64,000 nt of DNA from Prasinococcaceae sp. CCMP 1430. Lineage: Eukaryota; Prasinodermophyta; Palmophyllophyceae; Prasinococcales; Prasinococcaceae. Positions 31,284-41,705 of this stretch are shown piece by piece. The translations under genes and the position numbers were made by a program. The first letter of the stretch is position 1; each line of letters starts with the position of its first letter. The notes below the pieces were generated by a model. The model was not told where the DNA came from. It did no database searches and was given only the letters and a program-made list of their open reading frames with translations. The stretch lies in assembly GCA_013416795.1 (NCBI GenBank), contig RQSC01000008.1, forward strand, positions 8,767-72,766. The letters run 5' to 3'.

Positions 31284-33907
31284 TCACGTCTGTGGCGACC
31301 GCGAGGCAGTCGCAATTGCCCACGGCCGGGCCTCGATGGGACGAGCCGCGAAAAAATCAGCACCAGCGCGCCCCTTGCACTGGATCGGGCACTGCTCGGG
31401 CGCACCATAGCTGCAGCCCGATTCGGACTCACCGCCCTCCGGAGAATCCTCCACCGACCTCTCGAGCGTCGTCGAGGCAGGAGGCTCGGCAGGCGCCCGC
31501 GCCTTCTTCCGCGGGCGTCTCCTCCCGCCCCGGTCCGCCTCCGTGCGCGCGTTTTCAAGCCTGCGCCTCGAGGACTGCACTATATTGCTGTACCAGGGCT
31601 TCGACCTGCAGCGCACACGCGCGGGCAGATGGGTGGGTGTACACGCGCGCATGGGCGCGTATCAGCACGAGTCTGGGCCAAGGACACGATTGGCACGCAC
31701 GTGCGACGAGAGGACGCCGTCTCTCACCTGAATTGCGCGAGCCTGTGCTCACGCGTCTTGGGCACGTACGCCTCTGCCGCCTCGCGTGCCTCTCGCTCGC
31801 GGCGCTCGCGCTCCTCGCGTAGGAGTGCGTTGCGCGCGATCGCGTCCGCGCGTTGCGCAGCGTTTTGCGCACGCCGCACGGCCGCCTCGTGCTCCACTCG
31901 CGCGAGCGCAACGCGCTCTTGGCAGCTGCGAACGAGCTCATCGTAATATCCGTTGCCGCCGCCAATCGCATCGCGAGTAGAAGCTGGGGTCCGCATCACC
32001 AACGCAACCTGCGGCGTCCCGACGGCGACACCCCCCGCGGTGGGGCGCTCATGCTTCGGCCGCTTTAGGCTGACTTTCAGCTTGAGCCCCGTGCGTGCAC
32101 TGACGCCATTGGCAACGCCAATGCTCGCGTGCGTCGCTGCGTCGGCGCCGACTGCTGCGTCACACCCCATCCCACCTCGATCGTGGTGCACGCCAGCACC
32201 CTTGCGTTTCCACCTCGCGAATCTCTCGGCCCTGCCTCTAAACACATGTGGAGGCGGCGGCGGGGGCGGCGGCGGGCCCTCGTCCGGCGCAGAGCAGCCG
32301 CCGAGCGCAGACTCGCGAGGTAGCAGGGCGCAAAAGACGCTGCGGGTGCGCCCCCAACCCTCTGAGCGAAGACATCGCCGTCTCACGCCGCACGCCTCGC
32401 ACGGCAGGTACAGCGTCTCCTCGCATGCCGAGAGCGCCGACGCGTCCCCGCCTCCGTTGGATGCCTGATGCGCCACCTCCACGCGGGCGTCCGCGAGCCC
32501 GCGCGCGCCTGCGCCAGGCGCATCACTCCCCGACGATGCGTTGTCAAGCTCGTCATCCGCGAAGAGTGCCATGTCGATGCGCACCGAGTCGCGCACGCAA
32601 GTGCACGGCCTCGCGCGCGCCCCATGCTCCACCCACGCGCGTGTAGCGAAGTTGGTTGACTCGGCTATGTTGAAGCCGCAGTTGAACCCAGCGTGGTAGG
32701 CACCTGGGAAGGTAATGACGTAGTCGCCGGGGCGCTGCACGAGGCGCACCACGCGCACGCCCCGCGCTTCGAGCAACCGCGGCGAAAACATGATCTCCTT
32801 GTGGCGCATGAACTCGCCGCAGCGCGCGCGCTCCTGGGGGAAGAGCGAGGCGGCCACGGACTCGAACTTGGCCTTTTCCGAGGTCGGCACAAAGTACCAC
32901 ACCTTGGGCGATCCGGCATGCAGGTAGTTCACGCTGTACAGGTCCATGTCCTCCGTGTGCCAAGCGAACAGCGCGCGGAAGGAGCCGAAGTACAGGTACG
33001 GCTCTGTGACGCCCGGGATTGCGTGGCCCGTGCGCCTCAGCGTGCGCCGCAGCATGGTGTCGAGATGGCGCACGCTCCAGGCGGGGCCGGGCGCGTCGCG
33101 GTCCCACAGGGATCCAGGAATGTCAGCGCCGTACAGGGGAGCTGCCATGCCGACGTTCTGGGTGGTTGGGTGGTTGGGTGGGTGCAGGGTGCGGTGGTGC
33201 GGTGTGAGGGCGCCAGCGCCGGGCGTCAGCCGCGTGTGCGGGCGGGCGCGTCGAACACGTCGCAGCGCGGCGCGCCACTGCGCGTACAGGCGCGCGGGCG
33301 CACCCTCCAGAACACCCTCTCGATGGCGTCGAGGTCGCCGCTCTCGAGCGCGCCGCGCGGCGGCTGCAGCGGCGCTCGCTCGGTTGCGGCCTTGAACGCA
33401 GGTATCTGCGGCCGGCGCCCTGCCCTTTCCTCCATGGACATGATGAAGCATCCCTGCGCGCTGCCGCCGCGCGTGCCGTGCTGCACGATGGCGGGCACGG
33501 CGGCCACCTCGCACTCGTCCCTGCCCAGGGCCTCGGCGCCGTAGCCCGCCCGCCGCGGCGTGAAGCCCTCGGGTCCGCGGATGCGCGCGCAGCCCGCGGC
33601 GGCGATGGCGCCCTCGTGCCGCGCCACGAACTGGTCGAACGGCCGCGCCAGGTCGTCCCAGTCGGCCCGGAGGAGCGGCACGTCCGCGTTGTGGCGCTCG
33701 AACTCTCCGTTGGAGCCCGCCGGGTGCGCCGCGGCGGGCGGCGGGGGGCGCGCCGCCACCCGCCATGCGTGCACGCGTGCGCTCCCTCCCTCCCTCTCCT
33801 TTGCGCCCACCCACCAAATCAAACCACACCAAACCAAACCAAACCAAAGACCACACGTTCGCTCCGTTTGCGCCCGGGGCGGATAGGGATTGCGCCAACT
33901 CACCCAT
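31284..33907 (-). CDS. KDM4-like JmjN/JmjC histone lysine demethylase
   Basis: Proposed exons are 33907-33857, 33798-33304, 33157-31728 and 31605-31284, phases consistent, 765 residues. Exon 2 holds a JmjN-like segment (VPLLRADWDDLARPFDQFV) and ends FWR, joining NVGMAAPLYGADIPGSLWD. The JmjC core has FAWHTEDMD with Fe(II) ligands His249 and Glu251, and YHAGFNCGFN with His337. It also keeps the KDM4-type structural zinc site: Cys295 and His301 in RCGEFMRHK, and PCTC. Family members remove methyl groups from H3K9/K36 using 2-oxoglutarate. A later PCEACGVRRRC segment may be another zinc site, and a poly-proline run follows. PHD and Tudor domains of animal KDM4A-C are absent. Exon 1 and its GGTTT-repeat intron are the least certain part. 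Confidence 0.85.
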
Positions 33908-34325
33908 TATTCAGACATCATTCCGGCGATGTCCCCAAGAGAGGGAGGCGCCGGCGGAGCGAGCGAGCGCGCCCCCGACCGACCAACAGACCGGGTCAAA
34001 AGCCCAGGCAGCCCGCGCCATTCGGCCGACCGAGACGGCCGGACCGGACCGGATCGGAATCGGATCGCAACGGAATCGGATCGGATCGAGGGAAGCGGCG
34101 CGCCCCGCCCCGCCCCGCTCGGGCGCCGCCGACCGAGCGATGGATCAGCCAGCCAGTCTGCCAGCGCGGTGCGGCGGCGGCCCGGCCGGCCGGCGNCGCG
34201 AGCCTCAGCCCGAGCGGGATTTCTCTGCTGCCGAAAAACGTCGCTGCACCGCCCTCGCACAGCTCACCCGGCGCCAGCTCGCACACCGACACCTCCCCCC
34301 CTCCCCATTCCCTTCTGTCTCGGGC
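33908..34325. promoter_or_regulatory. Divergent promoter region KDM4-like/ACOT8
   Basis: About 420 bp between two divergent start codons. It contains GGATCGGAATCGGATCG-type repeats (34050-34090) and one ambiguous base at 34196 inside a CCGG-rich run. Both promoters must lie here; no individual element is assigned. Confidence 0.5.
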
Positions 34326-35496
34326 ATGCCGCCAAACATTGCCCTGGCCGTCGCCTCGCACAACCACGGAATGAAGCTCCCAGAGGGGGGGCAGCAGCGA
34401 CAGGGTGCGGACGCGGAGGCCGATGGCTCGCCGCTCAGCGCGCTCGAGGTGCGTGCGCTCGCGCGCGCCTTTCGCGCGGCACGTGTCGCGCCTCCAGCGG
34501 GCGCCGCTGACTCGCTCCCCTTGCCGCATGCAGCGGGTGTGCAGCGTGGAGACGGTGCAGCTCGCGACCGCGGCGAGCGGCCGCACCGGCGCCGACATCT
34601 TCACCGGCGTGACGGCAGCCGAAGGGGCGTTCAGCCCGCGTGTCTTCGGCGGGCAGCTCTGCGCGCAGGCGCTCGTCGCGGCCGCCCGCACGCTGCCGCC
34701 CGCCAACGGGGGCGGGGCGCGCCGATGCCACTCGATGCATTCGTACTTTCTGAGCGCGGGCGACGTTTCGGAGCCCTTCGTCTTCACGGTTGAGCGGCTG
34801 CGCGATGGCGGGAGCTTCAGCCAGCGGCAGGTCGTGGCGCGGCAGCGTGGCGAGGCCGTCTTCACCATGACGGCAAGCTATCAAAGCGAGGCCACCTGGA
34901 ACACGCCGCGCGCGCTGCGCTACCAGCTCGCTGCGCCCGAGGGGGTGCCGCCGCCCGAGAGCCTGCCGACGCAGCAGCAGACGTGGGAAGGCATGCTGGC
35001 AGACTCGCGCCTCGACGAGAGCGCGCGCGAGAGCGTGCGAAGGCGCTACGAGGCACTCCCCCCCTTTCCGCTCGATATCAGGTTTGTGAAACCCATTCAG
35101 CGACTCGCCGAGATGGAGCCGCGCGAGCCCACGCAGTTCGCGTGGGTGAGAATGCCGGAGTCCTTCATGGGGGACGGCCGGGAGGAGTTGCACGAGGCTG
35201 TCGTCGCGTACGCTTCAGATTGGGGCCTGCTGGAAACTTGCTGCCTGCCCCATGGCATGAATTTGAGCCAGCGGCGGATCAGACTGGCCAGCCTCGACCA
35301 CACCATATACTTCCACCATCCCGTATCCCCGTGCGAGTGGCTACTCTACCACATGCAAGGGACGTCAAGCAGCGGGGAACGCGGGTTGGCGCAGGGCTTC
35401 ATCTACAGCAGGGACGGGCAGCTCAAGGTCTCGGTTTTTCAGGAGGGCCTCATGCGCGTCGTCGAACGCCACAGCGCGCCTCGATCAAAGCTCTGA
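34326..35496 (+). CDS. Peroxisomal acyl-CoA thioesterase (ACOT8/TesB type)
   Basis: Two exons, 34326-34448 and 34534-35496 (intron GTGCGTGCGC...CATGCAG, phase 0), give 361 residues. Double-hotdog acyl-CoA thioesterases of this type hydrolyse acyl-CoAs to free acid and CoA, in peroxisomes balancing beta-oxidation. Visible parts are VFGGQLCAQALVAAA, MHSYFLSAGD, GGSFSQRQVVARQRGEAVF, FAWVRMPESF, and SLDHTIYFHHP with the catalytic-domain Asp/His region. The C-terminus ...APRSKL is a canonical PTS1 peroxisome signal. The first exon (MPPNIALAVASHNHG) is extra relative to the ~320-residue family; translation might also begin at Met16. Confidence 0.92.
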
Positions 35497-35545
35497 GCGC
35501 GTCGCCGCCAAGCGAGGGCACGTACTGTATTGTATCACTGTAAAA
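35497..35545. terminator. Very short convergent 3' interval
   Basis: Only 49 bp separate the stop of the thioesterase (+) and the stop of the EF-hand gene (-). The AT-rich TGTATTGTATCACTGTAAAA (35526-35545) is likely used for 3'-end formation on both strands. The two mRNAs almost certainly overlap tail to tail. Confidence 0.5.
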
Positions 35546-38500
35546 TTATTGGCGGAGGGTGCCCACCTCTGCCACGGTCGTGGCGAGCTCGGTCTCCACC
35601 TGCTTTAGCCGCTGTCGCAGGCGAGCCACATCCGCCTCGGCCGCCATTTGGCGCTCGCGCGCGGCCGCGCTCGCCTGCACCTCGCCGTCCAGTTGCGCCT
35701 GCAGCAGGCCCACGGTCTCGTTCATCTCCACTAGGTCGTGCTCCACCGCAGCGAGCGTCGCCTCCGCGACGGTGGCGGCGTTCGTCGCTGCAGTTTTCTG
35801 AGCTTCGGCAATGGCCACCGCGCGACTCGCTGCGGAGCGCGCCTCCTCGCTCTCGGCTCGTGCGTTCTGTAGCGCGGCCAGCGCGGCATCCTCACGCGTC
35901 CTGAGCTGCGCCACCTGCGACTTGAGGTTCTGAAACTCGCTTGCAGAGGCGTGACCCTCCGATGCCGGCCGCGCACTGTCTGTGTTTGCCTCAGCCATGG
36001 CCTCATCGAAGCGGCGCTGCACTGCTGAAGTGATGGATGTCGACGGCCCCGATGGCGGCACCGTATCCTGCATCGGCGACGGCTCAGGGTCGTGCACGGT
36101 CCACTCCGGCCCAAGGGGCGATAGTGCTGGGCGCGTGGAGCTGCCCGCTGCATCGTCGCACGCGGGCAGGGCAGGTGAAGGCGCCGAGGCCGCCACCTCC
36201 TGCGCCTGCTGCGTGGGCGCCTGCCCAGGCTGCGCCGCCTCCTGTGCGTGTTCCCTTTCTTGCAAGACAGGTTTGCCATCGATGCTGACTGGGATGGACA
36301 CTACTGGCTGGGTCGGCTCCTCTCGCGTGCGCTGCGCCTGCTGCTCGTCCGACGCCCCGCGCGTGCCCCTTTTGCCCCTGCTCTTGACCGCTCGCTTTGC
36401 TTTGGCCTTGGTCGTGGTGCTGCTCGCACGGTCCCTCGCATTCGGCGGCTGCTCTTGGCTTGTTTTGTCGCTCTTGCTGGGGGCCTTGGGCTCAGCAAAG
36501 CGGGCGAACGCGGCCTTGAGCTCCTTCAAGCTTATCTTGCCGTCGCTGTTCCTATCAACCGCCTGCATGTTGGCCAGCACCAGGCGGACGTCCCGTACCG
36601 TCATCTCAGGCGCCAGCCTGAGAAACATGGCACGTAGCTCAAAGGGCTCGAGGAACCCCGAGCCGTCCCTGTCAAATGCGCGGAACTCAGTCTGCACGGT
36701 GGTCCTGTCGCGCTCAATCGCCTCGGCCAATCCCCTGAAGACCGCAGCCAGGTCATCGCTGCCATCCACGTTCCCGCCATTCTTCACATTCGTCGCAGCC
36801 GCACGCATGGCCTTGACGTTCGCGCAGACTTCCGAGAATGTGGCCGAGTCGCCCTTGTGGGTCAGTCCAAGGGCGCCACGGAAGTAGCGCAGGTCCCCGC
36901 CAGACAGGCCAGGCATCACCGATCGGATGAAGCGCCGAAGCTCAGGCCACTCGAGCGAGCCGCTGCGGTCCTTGTCAAATTTGGCGAACTCGGTGGTCAG
37001 GTTGCTGTTGGTCTCCAGAATCTTGTGCTCGAGCGCGTCCCAGAAGCCCGCATCTTTGGAGCCGTCGCGCTTCGGCTGCGGCTTGCGCCCCGGCAGCTCC
37101 CACTTGAACATACGCGGCCGCGGGCGAGTGGGGCGCGGCCGAACGATCGGCACCAGCCGAAGCATGCGCGCGAGCTGCTCCAGAGTCACACGCCCGCGCG
37201 GTCGAGGCAGCTGATCTTGCTCGGCGCCTGCCGCGCACGCCGCCTCTGTGGCGCGGATGTGCGCCAGCAAGACGTCCTGTCCGGCCGGCCCGCCCTCGAC
37301 CGGTGCATCGCGCAGGTTTGGCAGCAACACACCCACCAGCGCCACAGCCTCCAGGTGCGACAGAGAGCCGTCAGCGCTCGCTGCGCCGAATTGGCGAAAT
37401 GCGAGCGACAGCGCGCGCAGCGGTTGACGCGTGCGCGCCTGCAGTGCCGCCTTCACCTGTGCGAGCACATGCATAAGCGCCCCCACGGGCGCTCGTGCGG
37501 CCTCCGCACCCGCCTTGATTGCCCTGAGAGCGGCTTCCGTCGACAGCGTGGCAGTTGCCGCAGAGCGCGCGGCGAGTGCGAACGCCACCGTCAGCGCTGC
37601 CTCGTCGCCGGACTGCGCATGCTCGCCCATCGCACCGATCACAGCGGCGGCGGCGACTGCAGGCGTGGGAAGCCCACCGGGGGGGGCCAATGCATTCTCA
37701 AGGGCGTCGGTGCTAAGCGCCTCAGCACGCACGCACACGTCCCCCGCGGGGCGCACGACGGCGCCCCTGACCAGCTTCCCCACAGGCAGTGGCACATCCG
37801 CGGCCGTGTACATGATGCCTGTCGAGGCCTCGAGCAACAGCTGCTCGTCAGAGTGCTCTCGGGCGTCGATCAGCTCTACGGACGCGTGCAGCAGGGCCTC
37901 AGCAGCGTCAGCCAACGGGCCAGCAGCGGCGGTGGCCGCCCTCCCCGTGCCAGCCGATGTGGTGGCAGGACTGCTCACTTGCGCGACGCCGTCCGCTGAA
38001 GTGTGCGGCGATTGCTCAGCATTTGCGGCAAACGCTGATGGTACGCATCCGCCACCCAGAGAGGCGTCGCCCGCGTTGAGCTTGCCGGGCACGAAGCCAG
38101 TGATTGTGCTCGAGGGCGAGCCCGACTCCAACGAGGTGGCGAGCGATGCAGACGCTGCGGGAAGCGATTCGCGCGACTGCTGCGCCTGCGTGACCGCGGG
38201 GCTGTCGACATCATCGAGCTGCGTGGCGTTTGCGACTGGCTGCGCGCAGCCGAGTACCACTCTCGTCACAAGCGCCGCGATCTCGGCCTTGGCCTTCGCG
38301 CCCGCGACCGATGGCGGCGCGCCATCCACGCGCGCGGCCCATTGCTCGCGCACGGACTTAGCGAACGCCTCGCGGTCCTCGACCGGGAGAGCGCGGCCAC
38401 CGCGTGACACCCATTCGTCAACAGCACGCCGCGCTCCGGACAGTGCGGCTACGGCCTCGAGCGTGGGGTCAGCGCCCGGTGCCACGGGAGATCCGGTGGC

Positions 38501-39397
38501 GGCGTGCCCGCCCTTGAGCGACCCGGTCGACGTCGGGAACCTGACAGCACGCCGCGCGCCGCGCGCCGCGCGGGCTGGAAGCGCGCCCGACAGACCGCCC
38601 TTCCCCGCGACGCTCTGCCCTTCCGCCTCCTTGGCCGCCGCGGATCCTTTGAGCGCGCTGATGACCTTGGCGAGGCTCTTCGAATCGACCTGTCCAGTGC
38701 GCGGATCCCTCGAGACGCTCGTGAGTGCGGCGTGCACCTCAGGGTTGGTGCGCGCGAGCGCGACGAGCGCGCTTGCAGTCGGGCTGGGCTTGGCTGATCG
38801 TGGGGCGACGGGTCCAGCAGCAGGGCTCACATCTTCCCGCCGCTGCGGCGACGGCTGCTCCCGTCCTTGCGGGTGCTGCTTGGCCGGTGTGGCTTCTTCT
38901 GAGGCGCCCTCCGCCGGCGCGGCCACGTCGGTCACAACGGCAGCAGTGGGTTGCCCCACCTCAGTCACATCCTGTGTTGCTAAGCCCTCCCGTGCCTCGT
39001 CCTCCCTGGCGCAGTCTTTCACGGCTCTCTTTGCGGCATTGATGCCCGCGCTCGCCGCGGCCTCCCTGCTCTCCCGCCCCTGTTCGCGCCAGAACGCTTG
39101 CCTCTGGCGACGCGCTTTCGCGAGCGCGTTGCTGACGGGCTCCCCGGTGGCGCCCACCGGCGCCCCCTCAGAGTGCGGCGTGCCCTCTCGCGAGGCGCGA
39201 AAGCGCGCGACGGCGGCGGCACGCGACCCGAGCGTCTCCGCCGCCGGCGCGCTGCCGCCCTCCGACGCCGCGTTCGGCGCGCTCGCCGACGCTCTCTCCG
39301 ATCGCAACGCGATGGTGTTCGAGGCGGGCACCGAGCTGCTTTGCGCGGTGCTCGCGGCGGTGCGCGCCACGCGCGACAGCAGCCATGAGGGTGCCAT
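35546..39397 (-). CDS. Large EF-hand and coiled-coil protein
   Basis: A single uninterrupted frame of 1,283 residues from the ATG at 39397; an in-frame stop lies shortly upstream, which fixes the start region. Residues 1-~600 are Ala/Ser/Pro-rich low complexity. A calcium-binding block in the second half has three recognisable EF-hand loops: DKDRSGSLEWPE, DRDGSGFLEPFE and DRNSDGKISLKE. Each has Asp at position 1, Gly at position 6 and Glu at 12; a fourth, degenerate hand is plausible around LTHKGDSATFSEV. After a basic linker the C-terminal 150 residues form a predicted coiled coil (QLRTREDAALAALQNARAES). A Ca2+-responsive scaffold is likely; I do not recognise an orthologue. Confidence 0.75.
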   Translation of the reverse strand: MAPSWLLSRVARTAASTAQSSSVPASNTIALRSERASASAPNAASEGGSAPAAETLGSRAAAVARFRASREGTPHSEGAPVGATGEPVSNALAKARRQRQAFWREQGRESREAAASAGINAAKRAVKDCAREDEAREGLATQDVTEVGQPTAAVVTDVAAPAEGASEEATPAKQHPQGREQPSPQRREDVSPAAGPVAPRSAKPSPTASALVALARTNPEVHAALTSVSRDPRTGQVDSKSLAKVISALKGSAAAKEAEGQSVAGKGGLSGALPARAARGARRAVRFPTSTGSLKGGHAATGSPVAPGADPTLEAVAALSGARRAVDEWVSRGGRALPVEDREAFAKSVREQWAARVDGAPPSVAGAKAKAEIAALVTRVVLGCAQPVANATQLDDVDSPAVTQAQQSRESLPAASASLATSLESGSPSSTITGFVPGKLNAGDASLGGGCVPSAFAANAEQSPHTSADGVAQVSSPATTSAGTGRAATAAAGPLADAAEALLHASVELIDAREHSDEQLLLEASTGIMYTAADVPLPVGKLVRGAVVRPAGDVCVRAEALSTDALENALAPPGGLPTPAVAAAAVIGAMGEHAQSGDEAALTVAFALAARSAATATLSTEAALRAIKAGAEAARAPVGALMHVLAQVKAALQARTRQPLRALSLAFRQFGAASADGSLSHLEAVALVGVLLPNLRDAPVEGGPAGQDVLLAHIRATEAACAAGAEQDQLPRPRGRVTLEQLARMLRLVPIVRPRPTRPRPRMFKWELPGRKPQPKRDGSKDAGFWDALEHKILETNSNLTTEFAKFDKDRSGSLEWPELRRFIRSVMPGLSGGDLRYFRGALGLTHKGDSATFSEVCANVKAMRAAATNVKNGGNVDGSDDLAAVFRGLAEAIERDRTTVQTEFRAFDRDGSGFLEPFELRAMFLRLAPEMTVRDVRLVLANMQAVDRNSDGKISLKELKAAFARFAEPKAPSKSDKTSQEQPPNARDRASSTTTKAKAKRAVKSRGKRGTRGASDEQQAQRTREEPTQPVVSIPVSIDGKPVLQEREHAQEAAQPGQAPTQQAQEVAASAPSPALPACDDAAGSSTRPALSPLGPEWTVHDPEPSPMQDTVPPSGPSTSITSAVQRRFDEAMAEANTDSARPASEGHASASEFQNLKSQVAQLRTREDAALAALQNARAESEEARSAASRAVAIAEAQKTAATNAATVAEATLAAVEHDLVEMNETVGLLQAQLDGEVQASAAARERQMAAEADVARLRQRLKQVETELATTVAEVGTLRQ

Positions 39398-40314
39398 CGC
39401 CGCAGCGCTCGCCACCGCGGCGACGCGCTACACCTCGAGCGGCCGCAACGCACGCGTCCTCGCCGCCGTCGAGGCCCTGCTGGACGCCGCCGACGCCTGC
39501 GGGTGCGAGCTGCCCGCCGCCTTCGACGGCGTGCGCGAGGGCGCCGCATCGCGCGCGCGACGCGCCGCATGAAGCCTCGCCCAGCCCCGCGCGCACGCGC
39601 CGCACGCCGTGTGACGATCGGGGCCGCGCGCCGGGGGTCGCCACCCCAGGCAGCGCTCTCTCACACGCGCTGCTTCGCCACCCTCTCCGAGATGCCGCCT
39701 TCCCCCTTACCCCCCCCCCCCCAACCCCCAACCGCAAGCGCGTTTGAACTTTGAAATCGCGCACGCGCTGCTGTCGCGCGCGGCGCCGGCCGGGGGGAAC
39801 GGCCGGGCCGGCCAGCCAGCCAGGTACGCCTCGCACGCGCGCGCGCGCCGCGTTCGCGTTCCCATCCGATGCAGGGCCGAACGCGATGGCCGCGCCCGGC
39901 CAAGGGCGCGCCAGTTTCACAATCCGGATCGAGGTTGGCTTGATTTTCGTCGGGTGCACATGGATGGATGGTGCTGCATGGTGGTGCACAGTTGCATGCG
40001 TTGCATGTTGTGATGTTGGTATCGCGGCGCCCGGCGCGCAGACTCGAGCGGCGCCCGCGCCCGCGCAGGAGCGCTCGCGCTCCTCTCTCGCGGGTGGGGT
40101 GGGGCGGGGAGGGGGAAGGGACTGCGCAGAGGCCCGCGGAAGCCCAGGGCTACTACACGGGCGCGTACAGCCGGCACATCAGGCGCACGCCAGCCGACGC
40201 ACGGACGATGCCGCGTGTACATGGCACCGCTCTTACATGTCGGGGCCGGACGAGCGACCTCGCTCGCGCGCGTGCCCTGGCCCTCCACCCCTCGGCCCGC
40301 GTGGCATTCGCTCG
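39398..40314. other. Spacer between two minus-strand genes
   Basis: About 920 bp containing the promoter of the EF-hand gene and the 3' region of IFT20. It holds a C-homopolymer (39709-39722), CG-rich stretches and an AT-balanced patch with ATGGATGG and TGCATG repeats (39958-40015). No gene was found. Confidence 0.45.
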
Positions 40315-40862
40315 TCACCGCCCGTTGCTGAGCCTGCTCATTTCGGCTTCCTGTGCGGCGATGGCCTTGCGCAGCGATTCGTGCTCGCGCGCGAGCCTAT
40401 CGAGCGTCTCCTTCTTGGCGCCCACCGCGGCGTGGTGCCCCGCCTCCAACCGGCGGCGCGCGCCCGCCTCGGCCGTCGCGCGGTTGCGCAGGCCCACCGC
40501 GCGCAGCTTTTGCCGCTCCAGCTTGGACGCTTGCTCGTCTACGGCACCAAGCAGTCGACTCACCACTGCGGCGCGGCGCGCAGCGCCGTGTCAGACGGCA
40601 ATCACAGGCATGTGGCGAGCAACGCGCGTCCCTGGTAGCGCCGGATCGCTCGCAAGCGCGCGGGCGCGCCTGCGCTGAGCCCAGCCCGCCTCGGCCACTG
40701 CGTGCGCGCGCGCGGCGCGGCGCCCTCACTGTTGTCGAACTCGGTGACTTTCTCCACAAACTCGCCCGCCTGCGCCTGCAGCGTCTCCGTCGCCGTGAAC
40801 TTGTCGGCGTCGAGCACTCGGATCTGATAGTTGGCGTCAAACGTGATGCCGCTGTCGGCCAT
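40315..40862 (-). CDS. IFT20: Intraflagellar transport protein 20
   Basis: Two exons, 40862-40730 and 40565-40315 (intron GTGAGGGCGC...CCGCAG, phase 1), give 127 residues; IFT20 is about 132 in animals. It is the small IFT-B subunit that links the Golgi and the flagellum during ciliary membrane-protein delivery. The N-terminus MADSGITFDANYQIRVLDAD matches the IFT20 ...FDxxxxLRVLD... start. After ETLQAQAGEFVEKVTEFDN the join gives MVSRLLGAVDEQASKLERQK, then LRAVGLRNR, corresponding to the family's VDQLAxEAExEKMKAIGxRN. The rest is a coiled coil ending RLSNGR. Its presence implies the organism builds flagella. Confidence 0.88.
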
Positions 40863-41705
40863 CGCGGCGGCCTCGCGCGCGGGCGTGCCGCCACTGCTGC
40901 GTGCAGCCTCTAGACGCCCCACCGGGCGGATGTGAGGCGCACGCGCGCGCGCGCGTTACTTTCGCGGGTGTGGCGCCGGGGGTGACCGTCCCCCCCCCCT
41001 TCCCTGCGCGACGACGCCCCAACCAAGCGCAGCGCCCTGCCCCTGGCTGCGTTTGACCGCGCGAGCGCACGCGCGCTTTCGAAGCGCTTCCCTCTCGCCT
41101 CTTGTTGGCTGTTGGTTGGTTGGGGCAGGGCTTTCCAGCCATCTCCCTCGCCGCGCCGGCGGCGCCGCGCGCCAGGCCGCCGATTGGGATCCGAGCGCGT
41201 GCCGAGCGGCGCTGCGCCCGCCGGCCCGGCAGGGGATGGGTGGGTGGGAGGCGGGGGGTGAGCGCCGCCCGGCCGGCGCTGCGCGCGCGTTCGGGGAACA
41301 GAACCCCCGAACGCAGGCATAAAGACATGATGATTGATGAGAACGCTTTTTGTCCGCGGTCGATCGAGAAGCGCCTGAATTAATCCCCCTTCATTTTGGC
41401 CTGGTTTGGCGTGCTGCGTTTGCCCCTGCGCACACCGGCCGGCCAGGCTGCGACAGACAGAGGCGCCGATCCCACCGAGGCGCGGCGCGCGGGCCGGTGC
41501 GGCGCGCGGGAGCAAAGCGGAAGCGCAGCGCGGGCCACAGACGCCCGCGCGCACTTCGAAACGGGGGGAAGGGGAGGCGTGCCGGCGCGGAGGCGTGCGG
41601 GCGGGGGCGCCGCCGCGTGCGGGCGCGTGCCACACACGCCAGTTCGGTCGCGGGCCGGGTTGGCCTGCGCCCCCGTCGGCGGGGCGATCCCCAGCGATCG
41701 CAGCC
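40863..41705. promoter_or_regulatory. Divergent interval IFT20/surface protein
   Basis: An 840-bp head-to-head region: C-run at 40990-40999, TTGGTTGG repeats near 41104-41123, an AT-richer window at 41320-41400, then a CG-rich leader up to the surface-protein ATG. Both promoters are expected here; no gene was found. Confidence 0.45.
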
